Source: Lingula anatina (Eukaryota > Brachiopoda > Lingulata > Lingulida > Lingulidae). From it: 54,560 nucleotides of DNA. The notes beneath the pieces are model-generated. The model was not told where the DNA came from. It made no database searches and saw nothing but the letters and a program-made list of their open reading frames with translations. Of this stretch, positions 1-13,504 are shown in pieces. The stretch covers positions 7,452 to 62,011 of the forward strand of contig NW_019773678.1 in assembly GCF_001039355.2 (NCBI RefSeq), read 5' to 3'. The position numbers and the translations under genes were made by a program. Each line of letters begins with the position of its first letter. Position 1 is the stretch's first letter.

Positions 1-1486
1 CTTTTACACCATAAAAACCTGCCGGTGAAGATAAGTGAGGAGCAAAGGCCAAAAAATTATTCAAGAAACACCTCACAGGATTTAAATACAAGTGACACAC
101 TCTGGTGATTTAACTTGCTTTGAAAACCTTCTCCTATGGTTTATTATACACAATTATATTGAACACATCATGCATACGTAAACAGACGGGATACTAGTAC
201 TCCCATCTAATTTTAATTGAAATGCAAATGTAAATTAAAATGCACCTACCTGTTATGAGAAAGAAAAAGACTACATATTGCACTGCAAATAAGGCCTTGC
301 TACACATAACACACAGCTCTGTCACACCCATGGTTGTATGTTGTTACACTGGGTTTGAAACAATGCTTCCAAATCAACATTATATATATTATTTCATGTT
401 TATAGAAACAGGATATAAACGCTATAATTCAAAGAAATAAAGAGGTTGTTGCATGACATATTAATCATTCATACTCGTTTGTCCATGTACATAGCAGTGA
501 CGGCAAAACATTGAAAACTATTTCTGTTGGCCTAGCCACAAATCACATTCAAAAACACATTACTGGTACTCGAGTGATTTCACTATTCAGTTACCTGTCT
601 AAATAATCAGCATATACCAACCATTAATAATGTATTCGCGTTTTCCTTTAATCAACTAAAAACATGGCAACAGCAAACTTGTTTTGACACCCTTGCATCC
701 TGGCTTATTTTGCAACATAAAATAACAGCTGAATAATTTACTTTGTTTTGGCTTTTGTTTATTTGTTTGTGTTTCTTTTTAATGATTTATGAAAAATGGA
801 GCCATGATCTCGCAGATTTTAGAGAAACGGATAAATACCACTTCCATTACATTTGCGTAGAATTAATTTTAGATATATTAATTCGAAGTTGTCTTATGCC
901 CAGCGTAAGGAAATCAGTGGACGAAAAAATCTGAAGATCGTTTTTAAATTATACAGTGCTTTTTGGACTTAATATCACAAAAATCACTTCCTCTCGCACA
1001 AAAAATAACGTAATTTTGATAGCTTGAATGCATAGTGCAATAAAAAAGTAAACACCTGAAAAATACAAGATCCCTCCAATATTCCCCGTCACCAGAGCAT
1101 AGTCTTTTCTGATGTGATTGAATAGGCGAAAACGATATTGAGTCATGTGAAGGAGACCTGTTTGAAATTGATATTATGATATCATCTCAAAACGCTGCAG
1201 TTAGTACGCCATAAACTCATTTGATTAAATACACCCGCTGTATAAATGATGTGTCAGCATTATTTAGTATTGGAATGTTTATTTCCATACAATTTAAGCG
1301 GATAAGGAAAATTTTTAACACAATGACCTCCCCCCAGAAAAAAAATACAACAGCTAGTTGCATTCGCCTATTTATCACTTTACCCTGTTGCCACTTTTTG
1401 CCGAGAGCTTTACCACACTTGCTTTGAAGTTAAACGTACATGTATAAAGAAAACAACCCAAGACTAGATGCTGCAACACGGTTATT
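1..1486. other. No gene recognised
   Basis: AT-rich sequence with only short chance frames. A stretch at 949-1146 was considered as a second CUB exon and rejected. Confidence 0.5.
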
Positions 1487-1781
1487 CCCGCACGAAAACC
1501 CAGTAGATGCTCCAGCGCAGTAGCCTACTGCAATCATATTGAAATCATACTGCAAACATGCCTCAAATCTGCTTCGATTTGAGAGCTAATTAGCATATTT
1601 GAAACGTGCTTCTATCCATGCTGCTAATCTACTGCATTAATGCTCCTCTCTGTAAAAACCTATGTGCTTTTTGGAGTAGAATTGCAGTAGGTTATACTGC
1701 ATTTCTACTGCAAATATGCTCCACACCACATCTTCGTTAATGCTTCTTTGCTACTTCGATACTACTGCACTTCCGTGCGGG
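1487..1781. mobile_element. 295-bp MITE with CTACTGCA-type inner repeats
   Basis: The ends CCCGCACG...CGTGCGGG are bordered by TTAT-like sequence. The interior repeats GCAGTAG/CTACTGC many times in both orientations. No coding potential. Confidence 0.7.
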
Positions 1782-2384
1782 TTATGTTTTATTTAATTTC
1801 CTCGGTAATCTATACTCGGTTTGTCACTGTGTTATGTTAGACAAATGCATGACGGTTTATGTCAGGGTGGTCATCCTATAAAACCTATGGTGCGAAAAAT
1901 GGACATGTTAGCTTAGCTGTCCATTTTTAAATGACAATTATTAAATTCTAAAACGATTTAAACCCCAAATATCGGGAATAAACAGACAACATTACTTCAA
2001 ATAAAATCCCTAAATGTGCAATCCAAGAGACAAATGATAATTTACTTTGTAAGCTTCTTTTCAGAACCAGCGTCTAGTACAAACGCTTTCTCCTTCTAAC
2101 ACTGCCATTCATGGATGCTACAATATCCTTACCAATATTTTCCACAATACATCGATACATCAAGATGCACTTACAAACGTAGGTCTCCCAGTATTGTATG
2201 CTATTGTGATATTGGTAGCATCATTTTTAAGGAAATACATCGTATATACATGTATCTTGTTCAGCATAGTTCTGTGAATTATAACTGCAGGTCTCAATGT
2301 TATTTATTGATATGCACAGGGACCACATGGCAGCCATTTCATTCGGTTCTATTTATCACAACAACACAAAGAATATATATATAC

Positions 2385-2524
2385 CTCTCCAATCGGGGCG
2401 TTCAGTTGCCAGTGACAGTCCAAATCGATAGAATACGAAGAGTCATTTCCAGGCCATGGGTCTGTGGTCACAGTGGCGGTCGGTACACTCCATGGGGTTT
2501 GGGAACTGGTGGGCGCACTTGTCC
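2385..2524 (-). CDS. Probable Thr/Pro linker plus CUB-domain exon (partial gene)
   Basis: The exon is 140 bases between a TTCCAG acceptor and a GTATAT donor, entering in phase 1. It codes a Ser/Thr/Pro-rich stretch (GTSAPTSSQTPWSVPTATVT) followed by SYSIDLDCHWQLNAPIGE. The C-x-W-x-L-x-AP-x-G pattern is the start of a CUB domain, an extracellular beta-sandwich often joined to SRCR domains. The phase fits the signal exon copy at 5835-5907. I could not find the rest of the CUB domain with confidence in 1-2384, so the gene may continue beyond the left edge or be a relic. Confidence 0.5.
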
Positions 2525-4079
2525 CTGGAATCCTACAATGTATGGTTTAAAAATTAAACACAGACTTATGAAAATTTAATCTCACTCTGAGTGTGCAAAC
2601 ATACACTTACGTTTGCTTGCGCACTCAAATCTTATACGCTCTAAGTCTAACGAACCCGTTTCATTCGTCCGAGTCCATTATAAACACTTTTAAAACTGAT
2701 CAGTTAAACTTAACCGAAAATGCGTTCAATATTAAACAATTCACTCGGTCAATATGCATCTGATTAATTATCCAGTGGACATATCTGTATCAAAATCAGA
2801 TGGCATTTTAAACAGTCCAAACGATTAACATTTCGATTACTTTTAAACAATATATTCAATTAGATATAAACACTTCAATTATAACCCTTTACATGTCTAT
2901 ACGGCTGTTTTAAACCAGTTACTGGTAACTGACCAAAACGGTCATCCTTTACTGATTTGAGTGGTTCAGAACAATCTACTGGATTCAGTTACATGTATAA
3001 TCTACCTATTCATGTTGAGTGATGGAAATATGTGGCTTAAAACAATTGGCATTATCAGACAACGTTTACTACTTTGATAGTAAATAACAACTGTTCAGGT
3101 GACTATGAAGGGCTTCCCGGACAGGGCAGTGATGCAACAAAATGATTACTTTTATATTCATAATTATTTCAGTGTGCTTCTGCAAAAGAAGTTAACGCCC
3201 ATAGAGATAATTAAACATGACAAACAGAAAGGTTACACAGGGAGGCAATTTCAAATTCAAATTTCAAATTTTGTTAAAGAACAATTTAAAACTCGGAAAT
3301 ATTAACTGGGCATCATTATCTTAACTCAGACTCTTAGGTCATAATATTATTAATTTAATTCATCTTAACTTTGTTTTTAGTTTCCTCGTCGTCGTCAGTT
3401 TGTAAAGTCTACAGAACATATTTTATGGATTTTAGACTTTAAATAAATATATTATTTAAAATATATTATTATTAGCTTTTCAAAGGGGTTTTCTCTAAAG
3501 AGTGTTTTAGCTTCAACACCCGTCTACTATTATCTATGAATACATACTTAGGGATGTTATATGACCGTGGCGATATGCTGATCACTGAAGCCTGTCCATT
3601 TAGCCAAGCTTCAGTGAAGATCGAGGGCAACCTCGAGCCGCTACCCAAAAATATCTCGTTTCACTCGACATTTCTTCGTAGCGTCTCTCGGAAAATTAGG
3701 ATTTTACCTCGATGTAGATTAGAATTTCACGACTACATCTTGGTTAAATCAGTCGAGGTCTCATAAATACTGAAAGCCAAAAGACAATGTGATCATGTGA
3801 CATTCTTGGCATCAAGAGAATAGTGACGTTGCTTGCGTTAAATACCTACCAGTAGACACATTTAAAATCTCTCACACTTTAAAAAAAATAGCATAAACTT
3901 TTCACGTTTAACACTTATTATCTATCATTTTCAATAAGTCATATCATATGGGTATGGTTTGAAAACGGGAATTAGTATACATTTAAGCCACACGTGCATA
4001 CAGATTATTTGTAAATCTATAACTTTTTACCGAGGGTTGTGTTATTTACCTTTTGTTTTTAAGCTGTTCATTCTTCCTC
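2525..4079. other. No gene recognised
   Basis: AT-rich non-coding sequence. Possibly intron between the 5.85-kb first-exon copy and the CUB exon. Confidence 0.5.
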
Positions 4080-4500
4080 TTTATCAGATATATCGGTAAA
4101 AATCAAATGTATTTCCCCTTTGAACTTGTAATTACATGTAGCACATGAATGCTCTGAAAACCAGCACATGTATATTCCGAAACCGCCTCGTAGTAAAAAA
4201 GGTCACCAAAACGTAGAATTATTACTCCTGTGGACTTGAAATAAACATCCGTTTGATTTTGACTATGTTCTGTAACCGCCTCGTCGTCAGAAATAACAAT
4301 AAAAAAACTAGAATTATTACTCCCGTGAACTTGTAATAAACATCCGTCGGTTTTGACTATATTCCGAAACTGCCTCGTTGTCAGAAATATCACCGAAAAG
4401 TAAATTTCTTTCTCCTTTGCACTTGTGAAAAATTAGTTTGACTATATTCCGGTCCAATGCCCCTTTTTTATCAGAAATGTCACTAAAAAGTAGAGGTTTT
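4080..4500. repeat. Degenerate tandem repeat, period about 95 bases
   Basis: TAGAATTATTACTCCTGTGG, then AATAAACATCCG, GACTAT.TTC and CCGCCTCGT, recur about 95 bases apart for roughly four copies. An open frame on the minus strand (4103-4393) follows the repetition and is not a gene. Confidence 0.65.
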
Positions 4501-4762
4501 GCCGTAGGACCTTTTTTCCGCAGCAGTCCCAGCTAGGTGTGGCTCAGCTGAGACGCGCATGGTCAGTGTCGACGGTTGAACGTCCACAACAAGTATTTAG
4601 CTAAAATTGACTTAATTGGTCAGACATTACGTAAGAATTTGGCGGGAGGTGACCAGCGCGCGTGGACGAGTTTATTCCGTATAACATCTCTAGAGCGTGA
4701 TATAGGGGCACTTTATTCGGTTTTAGGGGTGTTTTATGATGAAATGACTGTATTTTTTCTCG

Positions 4763-4882
4763 GTGTGTATGTCAAATAATACACTGTAACCCTCTCGCGA
4801 TATATGCCATGAACACCTCTCGCTACCGCTCGAGGTGTTATGGCATATATCGCTCGGGTGACAATGTATTATCTCACACATA
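4763..4882. mobile_element. Short hairpin element
   Basis: An imperfect palindrome of about 50-base arms (ATAATACACTGTAACCCTCT... against ...CGGGTGACAATGTATTAT) with a loop near 4825. It resembles a small MITE and could fold as RNA. Confidence 0.65.
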
Positions 4883-5834
4883 TTTTCATCTTAATCTACG
4901 GCAATATTTTATTTGAGTTATACAAGTAATATTCGACATTTAACATGTTACTCTACAGTGGAACTCGTAATTAGACTTTCATTGTATTCTGGTTTAATAA
5001 CGTTTGAAATGATTAATCCCTATTTTGTGAATAGAAGGGGATGACGATGAAGTAGAATACATTGTAGCCTCTATGTGATATCGCAATGCTCAATACGCGA
5101 TGCTTTCGAGTCAGGGGCCTTGGTGTTACTCCCAGCATGGGTCGTTTAAATTATCACACTGTATTTTCTTTTTGCTCATTATATTTTACTCCTCTTCTGA
5201 ATACTCTCTCTCCCTCTCTTTCTTGTAACATTAAAAAGGAGGGAAATAAATAAAATACTCAACTTCAAAAAAAATAACTGAGGTCGGCATCACTCATCTT
5301 TAGCAGGGGAATGAGATAAACTGAACCAGATCGATTACGTTCACTGGGGCGCTAGATTTGGTCTTAAAGTGCAATTAAAAATCACAGATGATCTTACACG
5401 ATCTTATACAGCGGTAGTCTTAAAATGGACTGAATCTGATTTTAAGGAAAAAAATGTTTTAACATCTCCTTTACTGCGGTACAGTGGTTTTATACGCAAT
5501 AGTCACATTATAAGTAGACCAGGCATTATAACTTTTATTACTCTGATTCAGGGGGTTACATTTCTATTGTCCAGTGTGTGTATTTTTTTTTTCTTACAGA
5601 ATAATCATAAAGGTAAACGAAAACCAGGCTTCTAACTATTATCGCATGCACGCTGAGAAAATGTGACAAGTTCATAAAAAATTTCATGGAAAATTAATGT
5701 ATAATAAAACAGTGACGCTAGCAAATATGCACCCAGGTAGGAATGGGGCTAATGTTTATTTATTTATTTATTTTTTTTTTCAGTTTTGATGCAGTTTTTT
5801 TGTGTTGATTAAAATTAGGAAATATTTTACTCAC

Positions 5835-5907
5835 CCTGTCCTTGGCCGTACTCGGGAAACCGTGTAATGAACAATAACAAAAGGAAAACTGTGTTCACCC
5901 GTCACAT
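5835..5907 (-). pseudogene. Decayed copy of the signal-peptide first exon near the left end
   Basis: The exon is 73 bases with an intact GTGAGT donor (ACTCAC at 5829-5834) and the end GQG. The second codon is TGA, directly after the ATG (TGG in the intact copies), so translation from the usual start would stop at once. Upstream sequence still resembles the other copies. It may be the dead or rewired first exon of a gene reading left towards the CUB exon at 2385-2524, whose phase fits. A downstream start or a sequencing error cannot be excluded. Confidence 0.65.
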
Positions 5908-5982
5908 TTCGCCCCAGTCAGGTAATTTCAACCTAAGACGATTGAGCTCGGCAATATTTTGGAAGTTGCCTAGCAAGGCAAC

Positions 5983-7130
5983 GACTTTAAAAAGGGGAGC
6001 ACCTTTTATTGCAATACGCATGAAAATATTTGGGTTATCAACTTTTTTAGGCCCAAAGGCATTTGTACGCAAATATTTCTGTGCCTGTTGTTTTTCATAT
6101 AACTTGCGAAGGCGTCTTTTGTACTGTGTAGCTCAATTTCACCTAATGGTTTTTATTCCTGTCCCGTTAAATCGTTTTATGTGTGCGTTTGTTTAGACCG
6201 ACATATCACTTGGCAGTATGAAAAGTTTGCAGCAATGTTGCAGTAGATGTGTTCAAATTCGCTGTAAATTTGCAGCAGGACTGATATTTTCCTAAGGGGT
6301 TACATCTAACTCATAAACTTAAGCTCTTTTGTGTCTCCCCCTGTAGTGTGGACTCATTACAGATTAGAAAAAAAGATATGTTGTTTCAATTCCTTTGAGA
6401 ATTTTCAATAACTTTGTTGCATTACCCATGAAAAACGATATATTAATGTAAAGCCCTGGATAACATAAATACCTTTATGATAAAATGTTTTAGTGTGTGC
6501 ATTATGCCAGATCACTTGCAAAGACCTTTTCTCTTCACTGTAAAACAGCGATTTACACCCAAACGCGTGTAGAAATATGTATAAAAGCAAAATACATTTA
6601 GTTTTGCAAGCTTCCCACAATAGAAAAAGCTAAACTAGTGAAGTAGTTACTAATTAAGCTATATCTTTAGTTTCGCCGAATTACAATCTTATAACTAATT
6701 TATGACAAGGTCCAACCACTTGCTAAACAAGTCCCCTGCTAAACGTGAGAAGCTGCTAAATAACACGTTTAACTTTTCAAGCTTCTCACGGAAGAAAATG
6801 CTTAACATGTTTTGCAGTGTTGCACGTTAAGCCATCTGATTAGCTTCACCGGTATATGACCCCATATAGTAAGTTTATTACAAGGCTCAACAATTTGGCT
6901 AAAACACGCCCCCTTCTATACGTGTGGAGCTTTTGAAGGCGTAGAGCAGCCTACTCGAACACTTTGTGTCTTTCCTTGCAGTAACTTGTGGCTTTTTTAA
7001 ATAGGCCTATTATGTAAAAATCCAGATGACAGATAATGTTTCCAAGGCTTTCTCAGAAGCGTACATAACTGTTATGGTACAGAATGACATTATGATAACG
7101 TAATATGGTAAAGCTATGCGTGTTTATTTA
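5983..7130. other. No gene recognised
   Basis: The first about 100 bases belong to the conserved upstream region of the decayed first exon. The rest holds repeated GCTAAAC/GAGAAGC and TTGCAGCA words but no coding signal. Confidence 0.45.
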
Positions 7131-7802
7131 TACCCCCGTCACACTAGAGGCGGAATGAGCAAGAATGCCGTCGAAAAGACAATTCTTTTGGCGTTCCTGG
7201 ATATTCGAAGAACATTTTAAACATTACGAGTGCATTCCAAATATCTTTACCCATTCTTGTGGCTGGCACGAATGTTTTGCTCATGTTAAAAAATTTCGAA
7301 ATTCATTCCAAGTGGAAAATTATCGAATGGCATTTGAAAAGTATTCTAACTGCACATGGCTGCATTCTAAATATTCTCACGGCATTCCAACTGCATTCGA
7401 AACATTCTGATCAAATTCGAGGGAGAACCAAAGTGGCAAGACACTTCAAACCCTGCTAGAATGAGCCAGAATGCAACTTCAGTGCATCTCAGTCCTATTT
7501 CAGCCAGCAATCGAACTACACTCGCACGGCATTCGAAGTGTATTCTAAATATTATGACTAAATTCTGACAGCATTATTGATATTCTTAGTTTTCCAACTA
7601 CATTCGAGCAGCATTAGAAAGCTCATACAGTCGAAATGTGCACGAATCATTCCAGGCGAATTCAAGGGCATTCTGAGCATTCCAACCGCATTCTTAGGTC
7701 AATTTGAAATTTCTTCCCGAATGTAGTACGATTTTTTTATTTAGTCATTCCGGCTGGTTCTGCTTGATTCCTGCTGATTCCGAATAAGTGTGAAGGGGGA
7801 TA
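7131..7802. mobile_element. 0.67-kb MITE of the same GAATG/CATTC-rich family
   Basis: It begins TACCCCCGTCACACTAGAGG and ends AAGTGTGAAGGGGGATA, within TA-rich flanks. The interior is made of GCATTC/GAATG words every 10-20 bases and related to 46763-47979. The short open frames seen in it follow this repetition and are not genes. Confidence 0.75.
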
Positions 7803-9535
7803 TAACTCCTTGCAAAATATTGTCCGAGCTAACAAAAACATTGTGGTAACCTTATAATTGTAGAAAGATTCGACGAAGTTTTCTACATAACTTTATGATA
7901 ATGTCATGCGCATCTTGTGGAGTTTTATGAGCGTTTTATAAGATACTGTTAAAACATTATGTACTGTTTTGAAAACCTTTTTCTTTTTATAAATGACCAA
8001 AACACTTCTTACGATGTTTGAACTACCGGTACATCTAGCGGTTAGTTCCAAATTCCAAATTCCACATTGGGTTAGTCTGCGATTAGAGCGGTGCGAATTG
8101 TAGAATCTTCGGACTATCGTTACCGAAATAACCAGCATGTGATAAAAGCTTAAATAAACATTGTACTGAATACCCTTCCATCATCCTGACGTTCTATTGG
8201 GTGTGGCAGCAATGGCGGCAAAAAGGGGCAGCAGGCCCAGTAGGTCACGTGATCCCCATAGCCTCAGTGATTTTTCTCTGTTTTTAAAAATAAAGGAAAG
8301 CGGAAAGTTGCATCACAGAGCTTCTTATTTTGAGTAGCAAGCTGTTCCTCTCTACTGTTAGATATTGTACAACAGGCAAGAACTTTCATAATCATCGACC
8401 TTCACCCACCCACCCCATATAGCAGCATTCTAAATCCAGTCGTTAGCAGGGGTCAATTTCATAATGGTTTAGATTGTTTTGCGGGCTAGGAATCCTGTCA
8501 TACCAAGAGCTAGCAAATACCAGTATGATGAAGTTCCCAATATCTTAAGGCATATCCCCTCGTTTTTAATATATCTTAACTACGCACCTTGAGCTAATTG
8601 TCTTCGTCCTTACATTGTCAGTTCATTTGGGTATGTCAAACTGGTACTTTTATTGTGGGGCAGTCGTTTTTAAAAGTTCTAAACTAAACATACAAAACCA
8701 ACTTAACATGTTCAGCTTCTATCAGGCTTTAAGCTAACCCCGATAGCTATAGAGTCTTTTAGAAATAAGTCCAGGTAATAATACCGGTAAAAGTACCAGA
8801 AGGGCATATATAATGCCTTATGATCACACAAAGGAGGCGCCACTTACAGACATTTATTCACAATTCACCAACTAACGGATAAGGTTAAGTATAGGAAAAA
8901 ATAACCTTTGTAAGAAAACGGCAGTATCTGAAGCTGAGGCAGCAAGGGGATGTGCAGTTGCTAGGAAAAGAAAGAACATGATCATATTGATTGCGGTTAA
9001 ACAATAAAGCAAACTGGTTATTCTTATGTTGAGATAAATGACTATTTCCAAAACAATTTTTTTTTCTATTTAATCATCTTTAATTTGGTTCAAGCAGTTT
9101 TATACAAGGCTATGGCCCGAAATATGGTTTGACACACATGATGCACAACTGTAAGTAATCCTCACGATAAAACTCAATACATATGTAATTAACAAAAAAG
9201 TACAATTATGAAAAGGCATACTTTTCTTTTGCGTTCCTATAGATTTGGCACAAATCACACTAATACATATTTCAGAAAGATATTATCATCACATAAATAC
9301 ATATATAAACAAAACAGTAACAAAGTCTCATTTTCACATTTTCATGCTATTCTAAATTAGGCACACATCACATTGAAAATTATGTAAAAATAAAGGTTTA
9401 ACAAAACCGTAATGAGCACTTTAAAAATACCGTGTAAAAGTTGAAAGCTAAAAGTCTTCACTTAAAACCGTTAGGAAATTAGAGGTTTGCTGTCACAACA
9501 GTCACATTATGGAGTAAGGCGGACGCTGTGTGACT
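7803..9535. other. 3' flank of the left gene
   Basis: No coding exon was seen. It should contain the 3' untranslated region of the SRCR-Ly6 gene. A minus-strand AATAAA lies at 8858-8853. Confidence 0.5.
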
Positions 9536-9832
9536 TTAATTCCAAGCAAAGATAAAGAACAAAAGCGGGTAGAGAACGTTAAACCAAACACTCTGGGAAC
9601 TGGATCCTCTGTTGTTGGTGCTTGTTTGGGACGTATCCAGTGTACCACTGTTGCAGTAGTTACTAGTGCAGCACTGCCTGCAGACTTTACTGGTCCCAGT
9701 TCCCGTACAAGTATTACCCTGCAGCTCCTGACTGGTACACAGCGATTGACTTCTGCACCCGCGGCTGTAGCTGTAGGCAATGGTGGAGGAACTATAGAAG
9801 AGATTATAACTTTCGTACGCCGAGGCTGTCGT
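9536..9832 (-). CDS. Ly6/uPAR last exon with GPI-type tail, left gene
   Basis: This is the final coding exon, 297 bases including the TAA stop (9538-9536). It codes an [10 protein letters not shown] segment, then [13 protein letters not shown], the terminal CC-x4-CN signature of the LU fold. A Ser/Thr-rich spacer follows, and the protein ends in the hydrophobic [17 protein letters not shown]. That end without a basic cytoplasmic tail suggests a GPI attachment signal. The full LU domain has twelve Cys, more than the usual eight to ten. A possible AATAAA on this strand is at 8858-8853, about 0.7 kb downstream. Confidence 0.82.
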   Translation of the reverse strand, partial: TTASAYESYNLFYSSSTIAYSYSRGCRSQSLCTSQELQGNTCTGTGTSKVCRQCCTSNYCNSGTLDTSQTSTNNRGSSSQSVWFNVLYPLLFFIFAWN

Positions 9833-9972
9833 CTGCAAAGAGAAAAAAACGGGCGTCCATATAATAGTGACAGTGATAACCATGTAAAAATAAATGATAA
9901 TTAGATTAACCGACGCCTTACTTTTAAGAATTTAAAAATTGGTAATAATATTCCCCTGTTAAGTACCAAAAA

Positions 9973-10019
<47 letters not shown>

Positions 10020-13000
10020 CCATGAGCATGCAATAGGAAGAGACACTCACGTGACACACGTATCCATAAGAACACGTGATATAAGTGTTGTAATAGTAAT
10101 AACTATTTTGTGAACTGCTACACGAGGAGGTGCCTAAGCAGGAATAACATCTAGGTCCGCTCTGAAATGAAACATACATTCATACATTCGAGTGTCCGCT
10201 TAAAGTAAAAAGAACTAAATTAGAATTAAAATCCATCAATAACCCAAGCCATAAACAGTGGTTTTACCAGCTAAAACAGCTATTTGCTTAACAAAAATCA
10301 AGGCTTCTCTTGTTTGTAGATAGAATATGATTCTGTTTTCTGTCTAACAGTGTAAACGTTGTTGAAATTTACGTTAGGCTTCCAAACAGCAAATAACAAT
10401 TATGCTGAGTAAAAAAGACGGAAACTATTAAAGCAGTCAATACTACTTACGGCAACGGTGGTGGTCGGTGTGGTGGTTGTTGTACTTGGGGGAGTAACAC
10501 CCGCTGGTAGAAAAAATGATTATATATATTCAATAATTTGTTTTTGATAAACAGTTTACATATATTACTTCTTACCAGGTATTTTAATAAGTCTACAATG
10601 CCTCTTCCGAGGTATTCACTTCCGTCCAATAGAACTATGAAGCTGGACCATGCTGTTACCCACCCCCCCACCCTTAACGCTGGATGGCGACCTTTCTGCA
10701 TCCTTTGTGCAACAATGAAACTAGCATCTCTGTGGTCGTAGAATGAATGCTCAATTATCGGTCAGTTGTGGGCAAGTAAAGAATTATTTTTTTTTCACTC
10801 TCAAACGGGGCCTCAGTAGGCCCGCAGAAAGGTCGCCGTCCAATGTTAATAGGGGCTATACGTTATGCAAATTGAAACAGTATTCTAAGCCAACATCTGG
10901 TGGTGCACTCCAACCAACTTCTATTAAACGCCCGTACTTTTTGCGAATAAAAGAAGCCTCGTACTTTTAAGATGCAAAATAAATATGGACACCTATGCAA
11001 GCCAATACCAGTTTTTCGGAGAGACACTTAACTATCTCCTTGATACCTATCTTCCAATGAGGGTCATCAGCAGATACGCAACAGACAAAACCTGGGTAAC
11101 ATCTGATTTCAAGGACCTCATCAAACGGCGTCAGAGAGCCCTCAGCGAAGGAAAGACTAGCCTTTCACATGCACTCAGGAACCAAACCAATAGGCCAAAT
11201 AAACAACTAAAGTCAAAGTACTACAAAAATAAAATAGAATCATTGAAACAATCCAACTCTTCCCTATGGTGGAAAAAACTCAAAGGATAATAAGGGATGC
11301 AAAATAATGTCACTTTACTCCAACCGCTGGCAGATAGCACATCTTCAGGTAATCTTCAAGTTCTGGCAAACAATATCAACACCTTTTTTCATAGTGTCAG
11401 CCAAGACCTGTCACTATTACAACCTGATGGAAATACCCAGCCCAGAGTTGTATAGTACATGTACCTTACAAATTTGTTATCTGCGCAGCGGATGTAGAAA
11501 AATTACTATCCATGGTAAAGCTGTCTAAAGCTATAGGCCCAGACCAAATCCCAAATTGAGTTCTCAGAGACTTTGCAGGCTACTTATCAAAACCACTTTG
11601 TGCAATTTTCAATTGCTCAGTAAGGGATGGTCGCGTACCAAAATTTTGGAAATCTGCAGAGATAATACCCGTTCCAAAAGTGAATAAGCCAAAGGTAATA
11701 GCGTCAGATTTTAGACCTATATCACTAACGCCAGTTCTAAGTAAAACTTTGGAGTCTTTTGTTACAAAGTGGGTTACAGATAGTCTGCAAATTGATGGAA
11801 CACAGTTTGATGGCATCCAAAATAGTTCAACTACCCATGCCTTAGTAGAATTGACTCATAAATTACTAGGAGGTCTTGAACCATCCCCCACAAAAAATCT
11901 TATGCTCAGGTGTTATTCTTAGATTTTGCTAAAGCCTTCGACAGGATTGATCACAATATCTTAATGAAAAAATTAGAAATCCAAGGGGTACCAGATATTG
12001 TAAGAATTTGGATCTATTCCTTCCTTTGCGAACGGTGGCAACGAGTAAAAATGCAGTAGCTTTAAATCTGATTGGTTTCAGTTAGTGGGAGGCGTGCCTC
12101 AGGGCACTAAATTAGGTCACATTCTTTTCCTTGCAATGACCAATGACATGAAAACTTGTTGTTCAGACATTAAATTTGTTAAAAATACTCCCATTTACGA
12201 AATTTGCAAATTTGGCAAAACACCGCATCTACCACAAACAATAGATCAATTGGCTGACTGGGTCAAGCAAAACAAGATGAAACTTAATGTAAGGAAGACT
12301 AAGTCGGTGGACATAAATTTTGCCAAGGACTGTAATCTTACAATACCAACATTGGAAATAGATGGTGAACGTGTAGAAAAGGTCAAAAAAGTTTAAGATA
12401 CTTGGTGTTATTTTACTTGGGCTGAACACATCCAAATTATGTATGCTAAGGCATATTTAAAGCTCTTTTATCTCAGACAGCTAAAGAGGGCAAAGCTGGA
12501 CATACAAGATTTATTAACTATTTACCAGTCTGTAATGAGATCAGTTTTAGAATATACGTGTCCAGTGTGGGGACCAGGTCTGACTGCTGAGTAATCTGAA
12601 AGTCTAGAGTCAGTTCAAAAGAGAGTCTTAAGGATTATTTGCCCTGGTCTCAGTTATGTCGATGTCTTTAAAGTTTGTAACATCGACACCCTAGACAAAC
12701 GTAGACATTTGCTGCATCAGATGTTTTACACATAATTACAAAATTGTGAAAAGTTGGGCCATTTATTGCCTGAAAGAAACCCTCGCCCTTTACGAAACAA
12801 CACCAAATTCTAACAACCAAAAGTGAAGACGGAACATTTTAGAAATTCCTTTATCAATTATTGTATCTTTAACTTTTAGTAATTTATGAAAGCCTTTTTA
12901 ATTTGTAGTATTTTAGGAACAATTTATTGTTTTATATTATATTCATTATATTATATTATTGTCAATTTTCTTTTAAACATTCTTTATGCAATTTAACCTA

Positions 13001-13041
13001 ATACATTATTACTATAATTATTTGATCAGTAATAATGAGAT

Positions 13042-13118
<77 letters not shown>

Positions 13119-13431
13119 TAAACAGTACAGATAAACAGCCCTACAGCCAAAAAAAAACAGGCCGAGTCAGATTAACTCGGACCTTCTGCCTGGCAGCCAG
13201 TAAGACATACGTACGTAAGTATCCCTGGCAGTAGACGCCAGCGTCATCGTAACTGCTTGAGCCACAGTAATAGGTGCTGTATACCCCTACCCCGCTGTGT
13301 GAGCAGTCTGTAAGGTTGGTCTCTGTTCCATAGCAGCTAACATAGGACAGCCAAAAAGATCCACTTCCCCTGGGGCTCCAACCTGAATAGCCAAACATTT
13401 TGACACAATAAAAAGACAGCCGCTATAAAAA

Positions 13432-13504
<73 letters not shown>

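Noticed and set aside
949-1146. Possible second CUB exon on the minus strand
   Set aside because: Splice-like borders exist, but the phase-0 frame required by the 2385-2524 exon has a stop and the other frames lack CUB landmarks.
2115-2579. 154-residue plus-strand open frame
   Set aside because: Its 3' part is the opposite strand of the probable CUB exon and the rest is AT-rich with no domain.
10670-10850. Short inverted repeat (GGCGACCTTTCTGC / GCAGAAAGGTCGCC)
   Set aside because: Possibly a small element, but no clear ends or target duplication could be defined.
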